Below, in pieces: positions 16,641-24,986 of a stretch of DNA of 64,000 nucleotides (position 1 is the first letter of the stretch; each line of letters starts with the position of its first letter). Under the pieces are notes generated by a model that had not been told where the DNA came from, searched no databases, and saw only the letters and a program-made list of their open reading frames with translations. A program made the translations under genes and the position numbers. Origin of the DNA: Novosphingobium malaysiense (GTDB taxonomy: Bacteria > Pseudomonadota > Alphaproteobacteria > Sphingomonadales > Sphingomonadaceae). Location of the stretch: contig NZ_JTDI01000004.1 in assembly GCF_000802225.1 (NCBI RefSeq), forward strand, positions 238,589 through 302,588, in the 5' to 3' direction.

Positions 16641-17918
16641 ATGGAGGTGTTTCTTCTCGGCTTCGGCATTCTGGTGCTACTGGTTGCCTGGCTGCCGCTT
16701 GCCCTGCAGCGCCTGCCGATGTCCCTGCCGGTCCTGTGCCTTGGCGCGGGTATTGCTGCCGGGGCGTTGGGAATTGCACCTCTCACCTATGACGACCTGT
16801 TCACCAGCACGCTCTTTACCGACTTCGCAGAGATATCGCTGATCGTGGCGCTGCTCGGCGCGGGGCTTCGCATCGATCGTCCCGTAGGCTTGAGGCGATG
16901 GAATTCTGCCTGGCGCCTGATCGGCATCGGTATGCCGATCATGGCCGTGTTCACGGTGGGGGCTGCGCATTACATCGATGCCCTGGCGTTGCCGGTTGCC
17001 GTTTTCCTGGCGGGCGTCCTGACGCCGACCGACCCCGTACTGGCGTCGGCCGTATCGGTAGGGCCGCCCGGTTCGGGCGGCGAAGGCGAAGTCCGCTTCG
17101 GCCTCGCATCGGAAGCCGGTCTCAATGACGGGCTGGCATTCCCCTTCGTGATGCTGGGCCTCGCCCTGATCGCTGGCGAAAGCGTCGGTCCTGCCTGGCT
17201 GGCAATCCATTTCGGGTTCGATGTCGTCCTTTCCGTCGCAGTGGGATGGACCGTGGGACGCGGCATCGGGTGGATAGCGTTCCGTGTGAAGCACTATCCG
17301 CTCTCGAGTGCCGCCAGCGGGCTGGTCGCGCTCGGCGTGGCGTTGACGGCCTTTGCGATCACTGAACTGGTCGGCGGCTTCGGCTTCATCGCCGTGTTCA
17401 TCACCGCCCTTGCGTTGCGCGAAACCGCTCCGAGCAGCCCCTTCCACCGCTCGATGAGCGATTTCACCGACCAGATCGAGCGGATCGTCGCCATGGTCCT
17501 GCTGATCGTACTGGGGGCTACGGTAACCAACGGATTGATCCAGACGATCTCCCTCAGCGACGCGCTGCTCGCCGCCACGCTGCTTCTGATCGCCCGCCCG
17601 GCCTCGGTCATGCTGTCGATGATAGGTTCGCCTCTTCCGGCGCGCGGACGCCTGATCGTGGCCTTCTTCGGCATTCGCGGCATCGCCACGCTATACTATC
17701 TCGGCATGGCATCGGGCGCCCTGTTACCGGATTACAAGGAAGCCCATGCCTTCGCCGCACTCATGGTGCTCATTTCCGTGGTGGTCCACGGTCTCGCCGC
17801 GCATCCCGTGATGGCATGGCTCGACCGTCGCCGTCAGAAAATACTGGAAGAGGGACGCTATCCCGAACTTCAGGCGCTGGCGGGCACACCGTTCGGCGCG
17901 GAAGAAAAACAGGAGTAG
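16641..17918 (+). CDS. Cation/proton antiporter (CPA1 family)
   Basis: 425 residues and about a dozen membrane spans. PTDPVLASAVSVGPPG, SEAGLNDGLAFPFVMLGLAL and FFGIRGIATLYYLGMA are the conserved CPA1 regions, with the Asp residues used in Na+/H+ exchange. It exports Na+ (or K+) against protons at the inner membrane. The frame is open from 16485, but the ATG at 16641 begins the first membrane span and fits the family. It ends 4 bases from the convergent ligD stop. Confidence 0.88.
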   Translation: MEVFLLGFGILVLLVAWLPLALQRLPMSLPVLCLGAGIAAGALGIAPLTYDDLFTSTLFTDFAEISLIVALLGAGLRIDRPVGLRRWNSAWRLIGIGMPIMAVFTVGAAHYIDALALPVAVFLAGVLTPTDPVLASAVSVGPPGSGGEGEVRFGLASEAGLNDGLAFPFVMLGLALIAGESVGPAWLAIHFGFDVVLSVAVGWTVGRGIGWIAFRVKHYPLSSAASGLVALGVALTAFAITELVGGFGFIAVFITALALRETAPSSPFHRSMSDFTDQIERIVAMVLLIVLGATVTNGLIQTISLSDALLAATLLLIARPASVMLSMIGSPLPARGRLIVAFFGIRGIATLYYLGMASGALLPDYKEAHAFAALMVLISVVVHGLAAHPVMAWLDRRRQKILEEGRYPELQALAGTPFGAEEKQE

Positions 17919-17922
17919 TGCC

Positions 17923-20445
17923 CTAAAGCTCGGGCAGCGGTTGATCGGCGAAGCCCCAACCCTGCAATCCGGTACTCGCAGCGCGTTTCACCAGTTCCTT
18001 CGCGTCCGAAATCGTAAAGGTGGCGGCTGTCTCCAGGTCCTTGAGTTCGGCCCAGGTGATGGGCGCGGCGACCGGCGCCCCTTCCCTCGCCCGCGCCGAA
18101 TAGGGCACGACCGCTGTCGCCCCGCGCTGGTTGCGCAGCCAGTCGATGAAGATCTTTCCCTTGCGCTTGGCCTTGGACATCGTGGCGACGAATCGATCGG
18201 GCTCCGCTGCACTGAGGGCTTCGGCGAAGCGGCGCGCGAAATCCTTGTGCGTGTCCCAGTCATGGCCGCGGCGCAGAGGAACGATGACGTGAACACCCTT
18301 CCCGCCAGTCAGCATGGCGAAGCTGACCAGCCCCATATCCGCAAGATGCTTCTGCAGGTCGCGCGCCGCCCGCTTGACGTCTGCAAAGTCCAGCCCCTCG
18401 TCCGGATCGAGATCGAAGATCATCCGGTCGGGCTGTTCGACGGCGTCCTCGTGGCACCCCCAGCCGTGAAATTCGATGCTGCCCATCTGCACGCAACTGA
18501 GCAGGCCTTCGGCGCTATCCACATAGAGGTAGGGCTGCTTCTTGCCGGTTTTTTCGGCGATGGAAACGTGATGTACGCTTTCGCCGAAGCTGCCGCTGTC
18601 ATGCTTCTGGAAAAAGCATTTCTTTGCCCGCCCCTGCGGACAGCGCACGAGACTGACCGGGCGGCGCGCGAGATGAGTCAGCATGAGCGGTGCAATCTCC
18701 GCGTAGTAGTCGGCCAGATCTCCCTTGGTCTGGCCCGACTCCGGAAACACCACGCGCGCCCGGCTCGTAATCTTCACCTTGGCCGGCGGATCATCCTCCT
18801 CGATGCTTGCAACGCGTTCCGGTGTCACTTCTTCGGCAGACTTGTCCTGGCGCAACCCCAGGAAGGAGGCATGCCGCACGCGGCCTTCCGCAGTGAACTC
18901 GGCGAAGGCCACTTCCGCGACCAGATCGGCCCTGATCCAACGGGCATCGCGGGTATCCGACGTCGGAGCATCGAGCGGCGGCGTCTTGCGGGCACGCGAT
19001 GAAAACTTCGACGCGAGAGCTTCCATCGTGTCGCTGTTGAAACCTGTGCCGACCTTGCCCTTGTAGACCAGTTCACCGTCTTCGTGCTGGGCCAGCAGCA
19101 GCGAGGCGAACGGGCGGCCATGCGACTTGCTCGGCTTCCAGCCGACGATCACGAATTCCTGGCGGCGGGTGCACTTGATCTTGAGCCAGTTACGCGTGCG
19201 CTTGCCCCTGTAGGGCGCGTCGGCACGCTTGCTGATGATGCCTTCCTGATCGGCGCCGCACATGGCCTCGAACAGTTGCTCGCCGGCGCCGATGACATGA
19301 TCGGCTACGCGCACAGGCGGCTCAGCATCGCCCAGAAGCCCGGCAAGCCGCTCCTTGCGTTCCAGATTGCTGTGCGCGGTGAGATCCTCGCCATCGAGTT
19401 CGAGCAGATCGAAGGCATGGAAATCGAGATGCTGCCCCTTGGCTTGCGCTCCATGCCCGCGCTTGAGCACGGCCTGAAGCGCGGAGAAACTGGGATTTCC
19501 GTCCTTCCCGGGCGCCGTCACCTCGCCGTCGATCAGGCATGGCGGCAGATCCAGCGCTGCAAAGGCATCGCGCAGCAGCGCGAACTTGTCGGTCCAGTCC
19601 TGCCCAGAGCGCGTATAGACGTGCACATCGTCGCCCGCAGCTGCGACCAGGCAGCGGTAGCCGTCGAACTTGATCTCGTGAATCCAGTCGCTGCCGCTCG
19701 GCACGTGGTCCACCAATGTGGCGAGTTGGGGCTTGCGGAATTCCGGCGGCTTGCCGTTCCCTTTGCGCTTCGGCTTGCGCGCGGCCACCTTGCGGGTGTG
19801 CTTCGCCGCCTTGTCCAGCGTCTTGTCAAGCTGCGCGCCCTTGCGATCCTTCAAGGAGTGCTCTCCTTCATCGTCATGCGCGATTTCCTGCATCGTCCGG
19901 CCCGTCTCGATGCTGGTCAACTCGCGGCGGACGAGATCGTCCGCGCTGCCTGTGTATTCATCGTCCACCTTGCGCAGCAGCCAGTTCTCACGCTTCTCGC
20001 CCTTGCGCGGCTTCATCCGCACCAGCAGCCACTCGCCCTTCATCCGCTCGCCTTCGAGGATGAAATGGAGATGGCCGTCCTCCAGATCATCGGCGCTTTT
20101 GCCCTCTATCGGCCGCCAGGTGCCCTTGTCCCAGAGCATGACCGTGCCGCCGCCATATTCTCCTTTTGGGATGCTGCCTTCGAAGCCGCCGTATGTCAGC
20201 GGATGATCCTCGGTCCGCACGGCCAGCCGCTTGTCCTGCGGATCGAGGCTCGGCCCGCGCGTGACGGCCCAGCTCTTGAGCACGCCATCGACTTCCAGCC
20301 GGAAATCATAGTGCAAACGCGTCGCCGCGTGTTTCTGCACGACGAAACTGTTGCCGCCCTTGCGGCCGCGCTTGCCCTTTGGTTCGCGCGTGCGCTTGAA
20401 ATCGCGCTTGGCGTTGTAGGTGGAAAGAGCGTCACTCTCCGACAT
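17923..20445 (-). CDS. ligD: ATP-dependent DNA ligase LigD (NHEJ)
   Basis: 840 residues in the order phosphoesterase, ligase, polymerase. The N-terminal phosphoesterase includes KHAATRLHYDFRLEVDGVLKSW and GGFEGSIPKGEYGGGTVMLW. The ligase has the nucleotidyl lysine motif EIKFDGYRC. The C-terminal primase-like polymerase has MIFDLDPDEGLDFADVK and TGGKGVHVIVPL. With Ku it repairs double-strand breaks by end joining. ATG 20445 overlaps the end of the MgtC-like gene by 14 bases, and ku lies just upstream, so ku, mgtC-like and ligD form one operon. Confidence 0.96.
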   Translation of the reverse strand: MSESDALSTYNAKRDFKRTREPKGKRGRKGGNSFVVQKHAATRLHYDFRLEVDGVLKSWAVTRGPSLDPQDKRLAVRTEDHPLTYGGFEGSIPKGEYGGGTVMLWDKGTWRPIEGKSADDLEDGHLHFILEGERMKGEWLLVRMKPRKGEKRENWLLRKVDDEYTGSADDLVRRELTSIETGRTMQEIAHDDEGEHSLKDRKGAQLDKTLDKAAKHTRKVAARKPKRKGNGKPPEFRKPQLATLVDHVPSGSDWIHEIKFDGYRCLVAAAGDDVHVYTRSGQDWTDKFALLRDAFAALDLPPCLIDGEVTAPGKDGNPSFSALQAVLKRGHGAQAKGQHLDFHAFDLLELDGEDLTAHSNLERKERLAGLLGDAEPPVRVADHVIGAGEQLFEAMCGADQEGIISKRADAPYRGKRTRNWLKIKCTRRQEFVIVGWKPSKSHGRPFASLLLAQHEDGELVYKGKVGTGFNSDTMEALASKFSSRARKTPPLDAPTSDTRDARWIRADLVAEVAFAEFTAEGRVRHASFLGLRQDKSAEEVTPERVASIEEDDPPAKVKITSRARVVFPESGQTKGDLADYYAEIAPLMLTHLARRPVSLVRCPQGRAKKCFFQKHDSGSFGESVHHVSIAEKTGKKQPYLYVDSAEGLLSCVQMGSIEFHGWGCHEDAVEQPDRMIFDLDPDEGLDFADVKRAARDLQKHLADMGLVSFAMLTGGKGVHVIVPLRRGHDWDTHKDFARRFAEALSAAEPDRFVATMSKAKRKGKIFIDWLRNQRGATAVVPYSARAREGAPVAAPITWAELKDLETAATFTISDAKELVKRAASTGLQGWGFADQPLPEL

Positions 20446-20911
20446 CTGTCCTCCCCGGAAGCCACTTTTCGGCCACGCCGACAACGATCAGCAGGATGAG
20501 CGCCAGGCCGGTGCCCACGGCCACGATGGGATAGTACCCGGCCCCGCTGGCGATGCCGAGTGTCGCGGTCAGCCAGATATGGGCGGCCGACGTCAGGTTC
20601 TTCACGTTATCCCCGCGCACGATGATCAGGCCCGCCGCAATGATGCCGATGGCCGCCGCCATCCCCTCGATGACACGCAAGGGATCCAGCCGGGAATCCG
20701 GTCCGCCGAGCTGATAGAACAAGGTGAGCGCCGTCACCGTCATTACCGAGGCGCTGAGCGCGACGAAGCCGTGCGTACGCAGCCCGGCATCATGGCCCTT
20801 GATCTCGCGTTCCACGCCCAGCACCATACCTGCGATCGTACCGACGAATAGACGCAGATAGGCTTCATATCCCATGGCGTCGAAATGCATCGGCGCATTC
20901 AATTCCATCAT
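20432..20911 (-). CDS. MgtC/SapB family membrane protein
   Basis: 159 residues with four or five hydrophobic spans and the family start YLRLFVGTIAGMVLGVEREIKGHDAGLRTHGFVALSAS. MgtC-like proteins are linked to low-magnesium survival and regulation of membrane potential, though many members are uncharacterised. Start ATG 20911 overlaps the ku stop (ATGA), and its stop overlaps ligD. A membrane protein placed between ku and ligD is unusual and is reported as a finding. Confidence 0.85.
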   Translation of the reverse strand: MMELNAPMHFDAMGYEAYLRLFVGTIAGMVLGVEREIKGHDAGLRTHGFVALSASVMTVTALTLFYQLGGPDSRLDPLRVIEGMAAAIGIIAAGLIIVRGDNVKNLTSAAHIWLTATLGIASGAGYYPIVAVGTGLALILLIVVGVAEKWLPGRTDVGE

Positions 20912-21813
20912 GCCCTCTTGCGCTTGCTTCCGCTTGCCGACGAACTCTTGCCGGACGATGCCTTCCTGGGGGACGAGCCGCTTTTGGAGCGGCTCGAGGA
21001 ACGCTTTTTCGTTCCCGTATCGCCATCCTTGTCGACCGACTGCTTGAGCGCCGCCATGAGATCGATGACATTCGACCCTCCCGACGCAGCCGGGGTATCC
21101 GCATCCTCCACCACGCGCTTGCCCTTGGTCTTGATCTTCTTCTCGATCATCTCCTGCAGCGCCTCGACATAGCGGTCGCTGAATTCTTCCGCTTCGAACG
21201 GCGCCGTCTTCTTCTCGATCAGCTCGGTGGCCAGCGAGAGCAGTTCCTTGTCGGGTTTCTCGTCGCCGATGGAGCGAAAATAAGTCTGCGCACGGCGGAC
21301 TTCGTCGGCATAACGAAGCAGTTCCAGAACCATGCCGCGCCCGCATGGCTTGAGCGACACGAGGTGTTCGCGCCCGCGCACCGAAAGCTGACCCACGCCC
21401 ACCTTCTTCGATGCCCGCAACGCCTCGCGCAGCACGATGTAGGCTTCTTCGGCGAGATCGTCCGCCGGGACGACGAAGTAGGGTTTCTCGTAGTAGAGCA
21501 CGTCGATCTCGTCGGCATCGACGAACTGCACGAGGTCGAGCGTACGCTTGCTCTCCACTTTCACGCCCTCGATCTCGTCATCCTCGAGGAGAATGTAATT
21601 GTTCTTGTCGACCTGATAGCCCTTGAGGATCTCGTCACGATCCACCGGCCCCACACCGGGCACGACCTTTTCGTACTTGATCGGCTTGCCCGAAGGCTCG
21701 TGAATCTGGCGAAAGCTGATCGAGGCGCCGCTCTTGGTCGCGGGATAGACTTCCACCGCGATGGAAACGAGGGCCAGCCGGATCTGCCCCTGCCAGTATG
21801 CGCGTGCAGCCAT
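20908..21813 (-). CDS. ku: NHEJ DNA end-binding protein Ku
   Basis: 301 residues. Bacterial Ku core from MAARAYWQGQIRLALVSIAVEVYPAT through LLEDDEIEGVKVESKRTLDLVQFVD and MVLELLRYADEVR. The tail is rich in Lys, Ser and Arg, as in Ku proteins that contact DNA and LigD. Homodimeric Ku threads onto DNA ends and recruits LigD. Start at ATG 21813 because GGAGG lies at ideal distance; the frame is open to 21840. An EcfG-type promoter sits at 21839-21863, giving a very short leader. Confidence 0.96.
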   Translation of the reverse strand: MAARAYWQGQIRLALVSIAVEVYPATKSGASISFRQIHEPSGKPIKYEKVVPGVGPVDRDEILKGYQVDKNNYILLEDDEIEGVKVESKRTLDLVQFVDADEIDVLYYEKPYFVVPADDLAEEAYIVLREALRASKKVGVGQLSVRGREHLVSLKPCGRGMVLELLRYADEVRRAQTYFRSIGDEKPDKELLSLATELIEKKTAPFEAEEFSDRYVEALQEMIEKKIKTKGKRVVEDADTPAASGGSNVIDLMAALKQSVDKDGDTGTKKRSSSRSKSGSSPRKASSGKSSSASGSKRKRA

Positions 21814-21838
21814 GGGAGTCCTCCTTTGCAGCAGAAGC

Positions 21839-21863
21839 AACGAAGGTGGGCAGCGGCGGTTCC
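21839..21863 (-). promoter_or_regulatory. EcfG-type general-stress promoter of ku-mgtC-ligD
   Basis: Minus strand reads GGAAC, 16 bases, CGTT, the exact alphaproteobacterial EcfG consensus. It ends 26 bases before the ku ATG, so transcription would begin just ahead of the ribosome site. Confidence 0.75.
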
Positions 21864-21903
21864 GCAGGCGACGCCTCGGCAGGCACGCCAGGGCCTCGAC
21901 AAA

Positions 21904-22911
21904 CTAAACCGCAGCTTTGCCTTTAGGCAGATACCAGGCCGTTCCCGGCGCCAGATAGGAGGCCGCAAAGCAGCCGAAGCCGCACAGTGCAAAAAGATAC
22001 GCCAGCAATGCGGGCAGCCCGTTACCCGGCACGGCGAACCAGACGAACTCCAGCCCCTTGCCCACCAGCGCTGGAAAACCGGCCAGGGCCAGAGCGCGCG
22101 GCGAACGGCGCACTTGCGGCAACAGCAGCGCCAGCATGGGGCCTATTCCCAGAATACCGATGGCGGCTACGATCCAGACCCAGATCCCTTCGGCCCGCAC
22201 GGCATACCAGCCGGCACTATCGGGCAGAATGTCTGCCCATATGAGGAGATGCGGCAAGAACTGGAACAGAAACCAGAGCATCAGGCACAAGAGCAGCACG
22301 GCTCCCAGTGCCCCGGTATATTGCGGTTCCGGTCTGCGGGTCAGCCGCAGCAGCAGAATTGCCAGATAGGCCACGCAAATCTCGAGCAGAAGCACCTGCA
22401 ACGTATAACCCGACGTCTGGAACTCCACCTCGAGCGACATGAACCAGTCGACCGCCAGCAGCGAACCGCCAAGGACCAGAACGATCAGAGCGATCACCGA
22501 GGCGCCTTTGGAGCAGCGTCCCCCCACCTGGCTGCGGGCAATGGCCGCCAGCATGATGAACCACAGGATGGTTCCCGCAACGAACGGAACGATCCCGCCC
22601 CATGGGCCGCCTTCGAAGATAAAGCCGCTGCCCACCAGGACCGGAATGAAGGTGAGCGCCGAGAGAAACCAGACACCCGCCGCCGCCTCGGTGGCGCCGC
22701 GCAGGTCCGTTTCCCACTTGCCGTGCGCAAGACGCATCACCGCCAACAGCACCAGCGCCCCGAACGGCACGGCTTGCAGGAAGACGGCGGCGGCCAGCCA
22801 CCCCATCAACGCGGCATGCGGATCCAGAAAAAGGCAAATCAATGCGGCGAGGGTACATACCAGTCCGACCCCACCGAGGCCGATCCCCCGCACCATCTCA
22901 ACGAACCGCAT
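21904..22911 (-). CDS. ActF-like integral membrane protein
   Basis: 335 residues with about ten membrane spans. The segment GGSLLAVDWFMSLEVEFQTSGYTLQVLLLEI resembles the quinone-interacting ActF subunit of alternative complex III. No other act genes (ActA, ActB, ActE) are nearby, so it is not part of a recognisable complex here. Start at ATG 22911 (MRFVEMVRGIG); the longer frame upstream is poor in protein-like sequence. An EcfG-type promoter lies about 230 bases upstream. Quinone-linked function is inferred. Confidence 0.65.
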   Translation of the reverse strand: MRFVEMVRGIGLGGVGLVCTLAALICLFLDPHAALMGWLAAAVFLQAVPFGALVLLAVMRLAHGKWETDLRGATEAAAGVWFLSALTFIPVLVGSGFIFEGGPWGGIVPFVAGTILWFIMLAAIARSQVGGRCSKGASVIALIVLVLGGSLLAVDWFMSLEVEFQTSGYTLQVLLLEICVAYLAILLLRLTRRPEPQYTGALGAVLLLCLMLWFLFQFLPHLLIWADILPDSAGWYAVRAEGIWVWIVAAIGILGIGPMLALLLPQVRRSPRALALAGFPALVGKGLEFVWFAVPGNGLPALLAYLFALCGFGCFAASYLAPGTAWYLPKGKAAV

Positions 22912-23140
22912 GAACAACGTCTCTCCCGTAACCGTCCCGGTATGCCCGTATCGGGCGCCGCCGCCAAACGCTAGATGCCGAGCAAGGGGCCGGACGAAGG
23001 TCATCCAGCGACTTGGGCAACGCAGCAAGCATGGTCGCAGCACGCCACTGCATCCTGCTGACGGCGCAGCCTCCGCCAACCGCCCGGAGTGGCAAAAATG
23101 GCAGGAATTCCTGCAAGGTCCCTTCCCCCTTTCGCTCCAC

Positions 23141-23165
23141 AACAGGCGGGCAGCTTTGAGGTTCC
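23141..23165 (-). promoter_or_regulatory. EcfG-type promoter toward the ActF-like gene
   Basis: Minus strand GGAAC-N16-TGTT. It is 230 bases from the next leftward start codon, so either the leader is long or the promoter serves an unrecognised small transcript. Confidence 0.5.
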
Positions 23166-23179
23166 GGCGCCCCCTCCCG

Positions 23180-23205
23180 GGAACATGACACACACCGCCA
23201 TCGTT
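23180..23205 (+). promoter_or_regulatory. EcfG-type promoter of the hydroxy-acid dehydrogenase
   Basis: GGAAC-N17-CGTT, a full consensus match, ending 36 bases before ATG 23241 and only 3 bases before the alternative ATG at 23208. This supports the later start. Confidence 0.6.
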
Positions 23206-23240
23206 CGATGCACAGAGGGGATTCAAGCGGAGCATGGCGC

Positions 23241-24491
23241 ATGATCGCACGCGAACAGAACGCAACCGCACAAATCGGCGGCACACCCCGGCGTCCCTAC
23301 TATGCGGGGCCCAATCTCGACCGCGTGGAATCCATCGCGGACCTGCGCGCAAGAGCGCACCGGCTGATGCCGCGCTTCGTCCTCGAATACCTGGAAGGCG
23401 GCGCTGGCGAAGAGCAGGCGCTCGCGCGTGAGCGCGAAGCCTATGCCGACTGGTTCTTCGTTCCCCGCTTCCTGCGCGATGTATCCCACCGCAGCGCGAG
23501 CGGGCAGTTGCTCGGCAAGGATGCAAGGATGCCGCTGGCCATTGCCCCCACGGGCCTGAACGGCGTATTCATGCTCGGCGCCGACAGCGCCCTGGCACGC
23601 GCTGCCGCGCGTTTCGGCGTGCCCTTTGTCCAGGGCACGCTGTCGAATGAATCGATGGAGGACATCGCGCGGATACCGGGCCTGCGCCACTGGTGGCAGC
23701 TCTACGTTTTCGGCGGCGAAGAGATCTGGACCGAACTGGTCGACCGGGCCGAGCGCGCCGGCTGCGAGGCACTGGTGCTGACGGTCAACGCCCAGCAGTT
23801 CGGGATGCGCGAATGGGATAGCCGGCAGCGCGGCTGGATGGGCCTGCCACACCCTATATCGATGCTGAACTCCGCGCTTCATCCGCGCTGGGCGGCAACG
23901 ACGATGGTGAAGGGCATGCCCTCCTTTCCCAACGTCATCGACTTCATCCCGAAGGACAAGCGTAGCTTCTTCGAAAGCGCATCGTGGATCCGCAGCCAGA
24001 TGCCCAAGTCGCTGACGTGGGAGAATGTCGCCAGGATTCGCGGGCGCTGGAAACGCCCCTTCTTCGTCAAGGGCCTGCTCCACCCCGACGACATCCGCGC
24101 CGCACGGGACAGCGGTGTCGACGGGGTGATCTTGGGCACACACGGCGGCCGGCAGACGGACTGGTCGGTAAGCGCCCTCGACGTTCTGCCCGAAGCCCGG
24201 GATATCCTGGGAAGCGACAAGGCTCTCTACATGTCGGGCGGCATCCGCCGGGGCTCGGACATCATCAAGGCCATGGCCTTGGGCGCCGACGCCGTCCTCA
24301 CCGGGCGCGCCACGCTATACGGGCTGTGCGCCTACGGAGAGAAAGGCGCGCGCAAGGCGCTGGAACTGCTGGAACACGAAGTCCGCAATGACCTGGCCCA
24401 GATCGGCATAGACAAGCTGACCGATCTCGACATGAGCTACCTTCGCCCCGCGGCACATCTCGCCACGGCGAACGGTCAAGCGCCCGGATAG
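23241..24491 (+). CDS. FMN-dependent alpha-hydroxy-acid dehydrogenase
   Basis: 416 residues of the lactate/mandelate dehydrogenase (LldD/MdlB) family. LAIAPTGLNGVF, WWQLYVFG and GTHGGRQTDWSVSALDVLPE (with the catalytic His in THGGRQ) are the FMN and substrate-binding segments; GADAVLTGRATLYGL closes the barrel. It oxidises a 2-hydroxy acid to the keto acid, passing electrons to quinone or oxygen. The substrate is not determined. It ends tail to tail with the rhodopsin-transducer gene, overlapping by 16 bases. Confidence 0.9.
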   Translation: MIAREQNATAQIGGTPRRPYYAGPNLDRVESIADLRARAHRLMPRFVLEYLEGGAGEEQALAREREAYADWFFVPRFLRDVSHRSASGQLLGKDARMPLAIAPTGLNGVFMLGADSALARAAARFGVPFVQGTLSNESMEDIARIPGLRHWWQLYVFGGEEIWTELVDRAERAGCEALVLTVNAQQFGMREWDSRQRGWMGLPHPISMLNSALHPRWAATTMVKGMPSFPNVIDFIPKDKRSFFESASWIRSQMPKSLTWENVARIRGRWKRPFFVKGLLHPDDIRAARDSGVDGVILGTHGGRQTDWSVSALDVLPEARDILGSDKALYMSGGIRRGSDIIKAMALGADAVLTGRATLYGLCAYGEKGARKALELLEHEVRNDLAQIGIDKLTDLDMSYLRPAAHLATANGQAPG

Positions 24492-24853
24492 GCCATGGTC
24501 GTCATCACCGCTATCTCGGCTGCCCGGCTGTCCAGCCGCGTGTGCTGCACGACGATGGGAACATCGCTTTCGATGACGCTGGCATAATCGGTATCGCGCG
24601 GCACCGGTTCTGGATCTTCGAGGTCGTTGAAGCGCACATGCGCCGTGCGGCGCGGCTCCACTGTCAGCGAAAACGGTCCGACGGGATCGCGATCCGAGAA
24701 GAATACGGTGATGGCGACTTTCGCCGGGTCGTCCCCGCAATTGAGAATGCACGCGGTTTCGTGGCTGAGCAGCGCGTCGTTCGCATTCACCATGCTCTCC
24801 GAGGGGATGAACCCCTCGGCAATGACCCAGCGCCGTTTTCCGATCGCCTCCAT
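24476..24853 (-). CDS. Sensory rhodopsin transducer (ASRT) family protein
   Basis: 125 residues that match the Anabaena sensory rhodopsin transducer closely: RRWVIAEGFIPSES, LSHETACILNCGDD, VFFSDRDPVGPFSLTVEPRR, FNDLEDPEPVPRDTDYAS and ESDVPIVVQHTRLDSRAAE. The family is a small soluble beta-sandwich tetramer that binds the rhodopsin and, in some reports, DNA. No rhodopsin gene is in this window, so the partner is unknown and it may act in another signal path. A possible EcfG-type promoter lies at 24956-24981. Confidence 0.92.
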   Translation of the reverse strand: MEAIGKRRWVIAEGFIPSESMVNANDALLSHETACILNCGDDPAKVAITVFFSDRDPVGPFSLTVEPRRTAHVRFNDLEDPEPVPRDTDYASVIESDVPIVVQHTRLDSRAAEIAVMTTMAYPGA

Positions 24854-24885
24854 AATGCCCTCTTGGATTTTTACCGGGCGCTTGT

Positions 24886-24910
24886 GGAACGCAGTCCGCG
24901 CCCGGTTGTT
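24886..24910 (+). promoter_or_regulatory. EcfG-type promoter of the ThDP-enzyme operon
   Basis: GGAAC-N16-TGTT, 77 bases before ATG 24987. It would drive the rightward run up to the DUF4396 gene. Confidence 0.6.
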
Positions 24911-24955
24911 AGCTAAGTGACGCCGCCCCTGGGAGGGGGAAGTGTCTGGGGAGGC

Positions 24956-24981
24956 AACAATTCATCCGCAGGAGGAGTTCC
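24956..24981 (-). promoter_or_regulatory. Possible EcfG-type promoter of the ASRT gene
   Basis: Minus strand GGAAC-N17-TGTT, about 100 bases upstream of ATG 24853. Part of it overlaps the ribosome-binding region of the divergent ThDP gene, so it could be a chance match. Confidence 0.35.
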
Positions 24982-24986
24982 CCGCC

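Larger units (their letters stand above)
22912..23240. other. Intergenic region with two divergent stress-type promoters
   Basis: About 330 bases between the ActF-like gene and the hydroxy-acid dehydrogenase. It holds a leftward EcfG-type promoter (23141-23165) and a rightward one (23180-23205). The long leader of the leftward transcript contains short open frames with poor protein character and no clear ribosome site. No terminator or RNA gene was recognised. Confidence 0.55.
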
